This document shows positions 63,837 through 64,000 of a DNA stretch of 64,000 bases, in pieces (the first letter of the stretch is position 1; each line of letters opens with the position of its first letter). The notes below the pieces were generated by a model, which worked only from the letters and a program-made list of their open reading frames with translations, searched no databases and was not told where the DNA came from. This stretch comes from Zasmidium citrigriseum (lineage: Eukaryota > Ascomycota > Dothideomycetes > Mycosphaerellales > Mycosphaerellaceae), in the NCBI GenBank assembly GCA_002786025.1, contig NHNW01000004.1, positions 186,001 through 250,000 on the forward strand. Direction: 5' to 3'. The position numbers and the translations under genes were made by a program.

Positions 63837-64000
63837 GGAATTGCGGGATGTGCTCAAATATTGCACCACCAGTGACACCAAAATGGCCAACATAACGCCA
63901 CCTCTCATACCGGACGCTCGATATCATGCTATTACTCGGTTGTAACGACATCCTTCGCGACGCGTGAGGCATCGCTCCCTTCTTCGACACAGCATCTGTG
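63837..64000. other. 3' flank at window edge
   Basis: 164 bp after the last stop codon; nothing recognised. Confidence 0.5.

Noticed and set aside
1..64000. Transposons, RIP-mutated repeats, CRISPR arrays, virus-derived genes and a biosynthetic cluster
   Set aside because: I read both strands for transposase, reverse transcriptase, polyketide or peptide synthetase motifs, tandem arrays and strongly AT-rich repeats and found none. The single P450 and the GliT-like gene are 20 kb apart with housekeeping genes between.

Overview
The window is nuclear DNA of a filamentous ascomycete (Pezizomycotina; a dothideomycete is my best guess from gene content and protein style). The evidence is many short spliceosomal introns (about 50-105 bp) with GT-AG ends and CTAAC/CTGAC-like branch sites, short intergenic gaps, no operons, and one-copy eukaryotic housekeeping genes on both strands. 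I placed exon junctions by hand from splice signals, reading frame and family conservation, so multi-exon models are inferences from sequence, not transcript-proven.

Region 1-15.3 kb: the 3' end of an unknown gene, LSM8 (U6 snRNP), a GliT-like flavin disulfide oxidoreductase, a membrane-anchored monothiol glutaredoxin (Grx6/7 type), ribosomal protein uL6/RPL9, V-ATPase subunit H (VMA13), a SCAP-like sterol-sensing protein, a small GPI-anchored serine/threonine-rich protein, and an aldo-keto reductase with a presequence-like N-terminus.

Region 16-38.3 kb: a 1008-residue coiled-coil protein, a type II membrane DUF3431 protein with a spliced upstream ORF, a six-exon cytochrome P450, NAA20 (NatB), POB3 (FACT), a BED-like plus Zn2Cys6-like regulator with unusual splicing, a probable mitochondrial protein, DIS3/RRP44 (exosome) and an Rsc7/Swp82 chromatin-remodelling subunit.

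Region 38.3-45.1 kb: a gene-poor stretch holding one small conserved-looking gene, a degenerate intron-containing tRNA-Arg(TCT)-like sequence and a weak small ORF. This is the only large stretch where I found no convincing gene.

Region 45.1-64 kb: DPB4 (Pol epsilon / chromatin histone-fold subunit), an F-box-like protein, a coiled-coil protein, SF3A2/PRP11, an NTF2/SnoaL-like protein, a signal-peptide single-pass membrane protein, a Tra2-like RRM splicing factor, separase (ESP1) and a mitochondrial DUF5321-like protein.

The genes are mostly independent housekeeping functions: RNA processing (LSM8, DIS3, SF3A2, Tra2-like), chromatin and replication (POB3, Rsc7, DPB4), mitosis (separase), translation (RPL9) and membrane or redox homeostasis (VMA13, SCAP, Grx, AKR). 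Several pairs share short divergent promoters. I saw no biosynthetic cluster, transposon, CRISPR array or virus-derived gene. The most unusual signals are in gene structure: a POB3 start codon split by an intron, a GC-AG intron and a 19-nt microexon in the zinc-finger regulator, and a spliced uORF.
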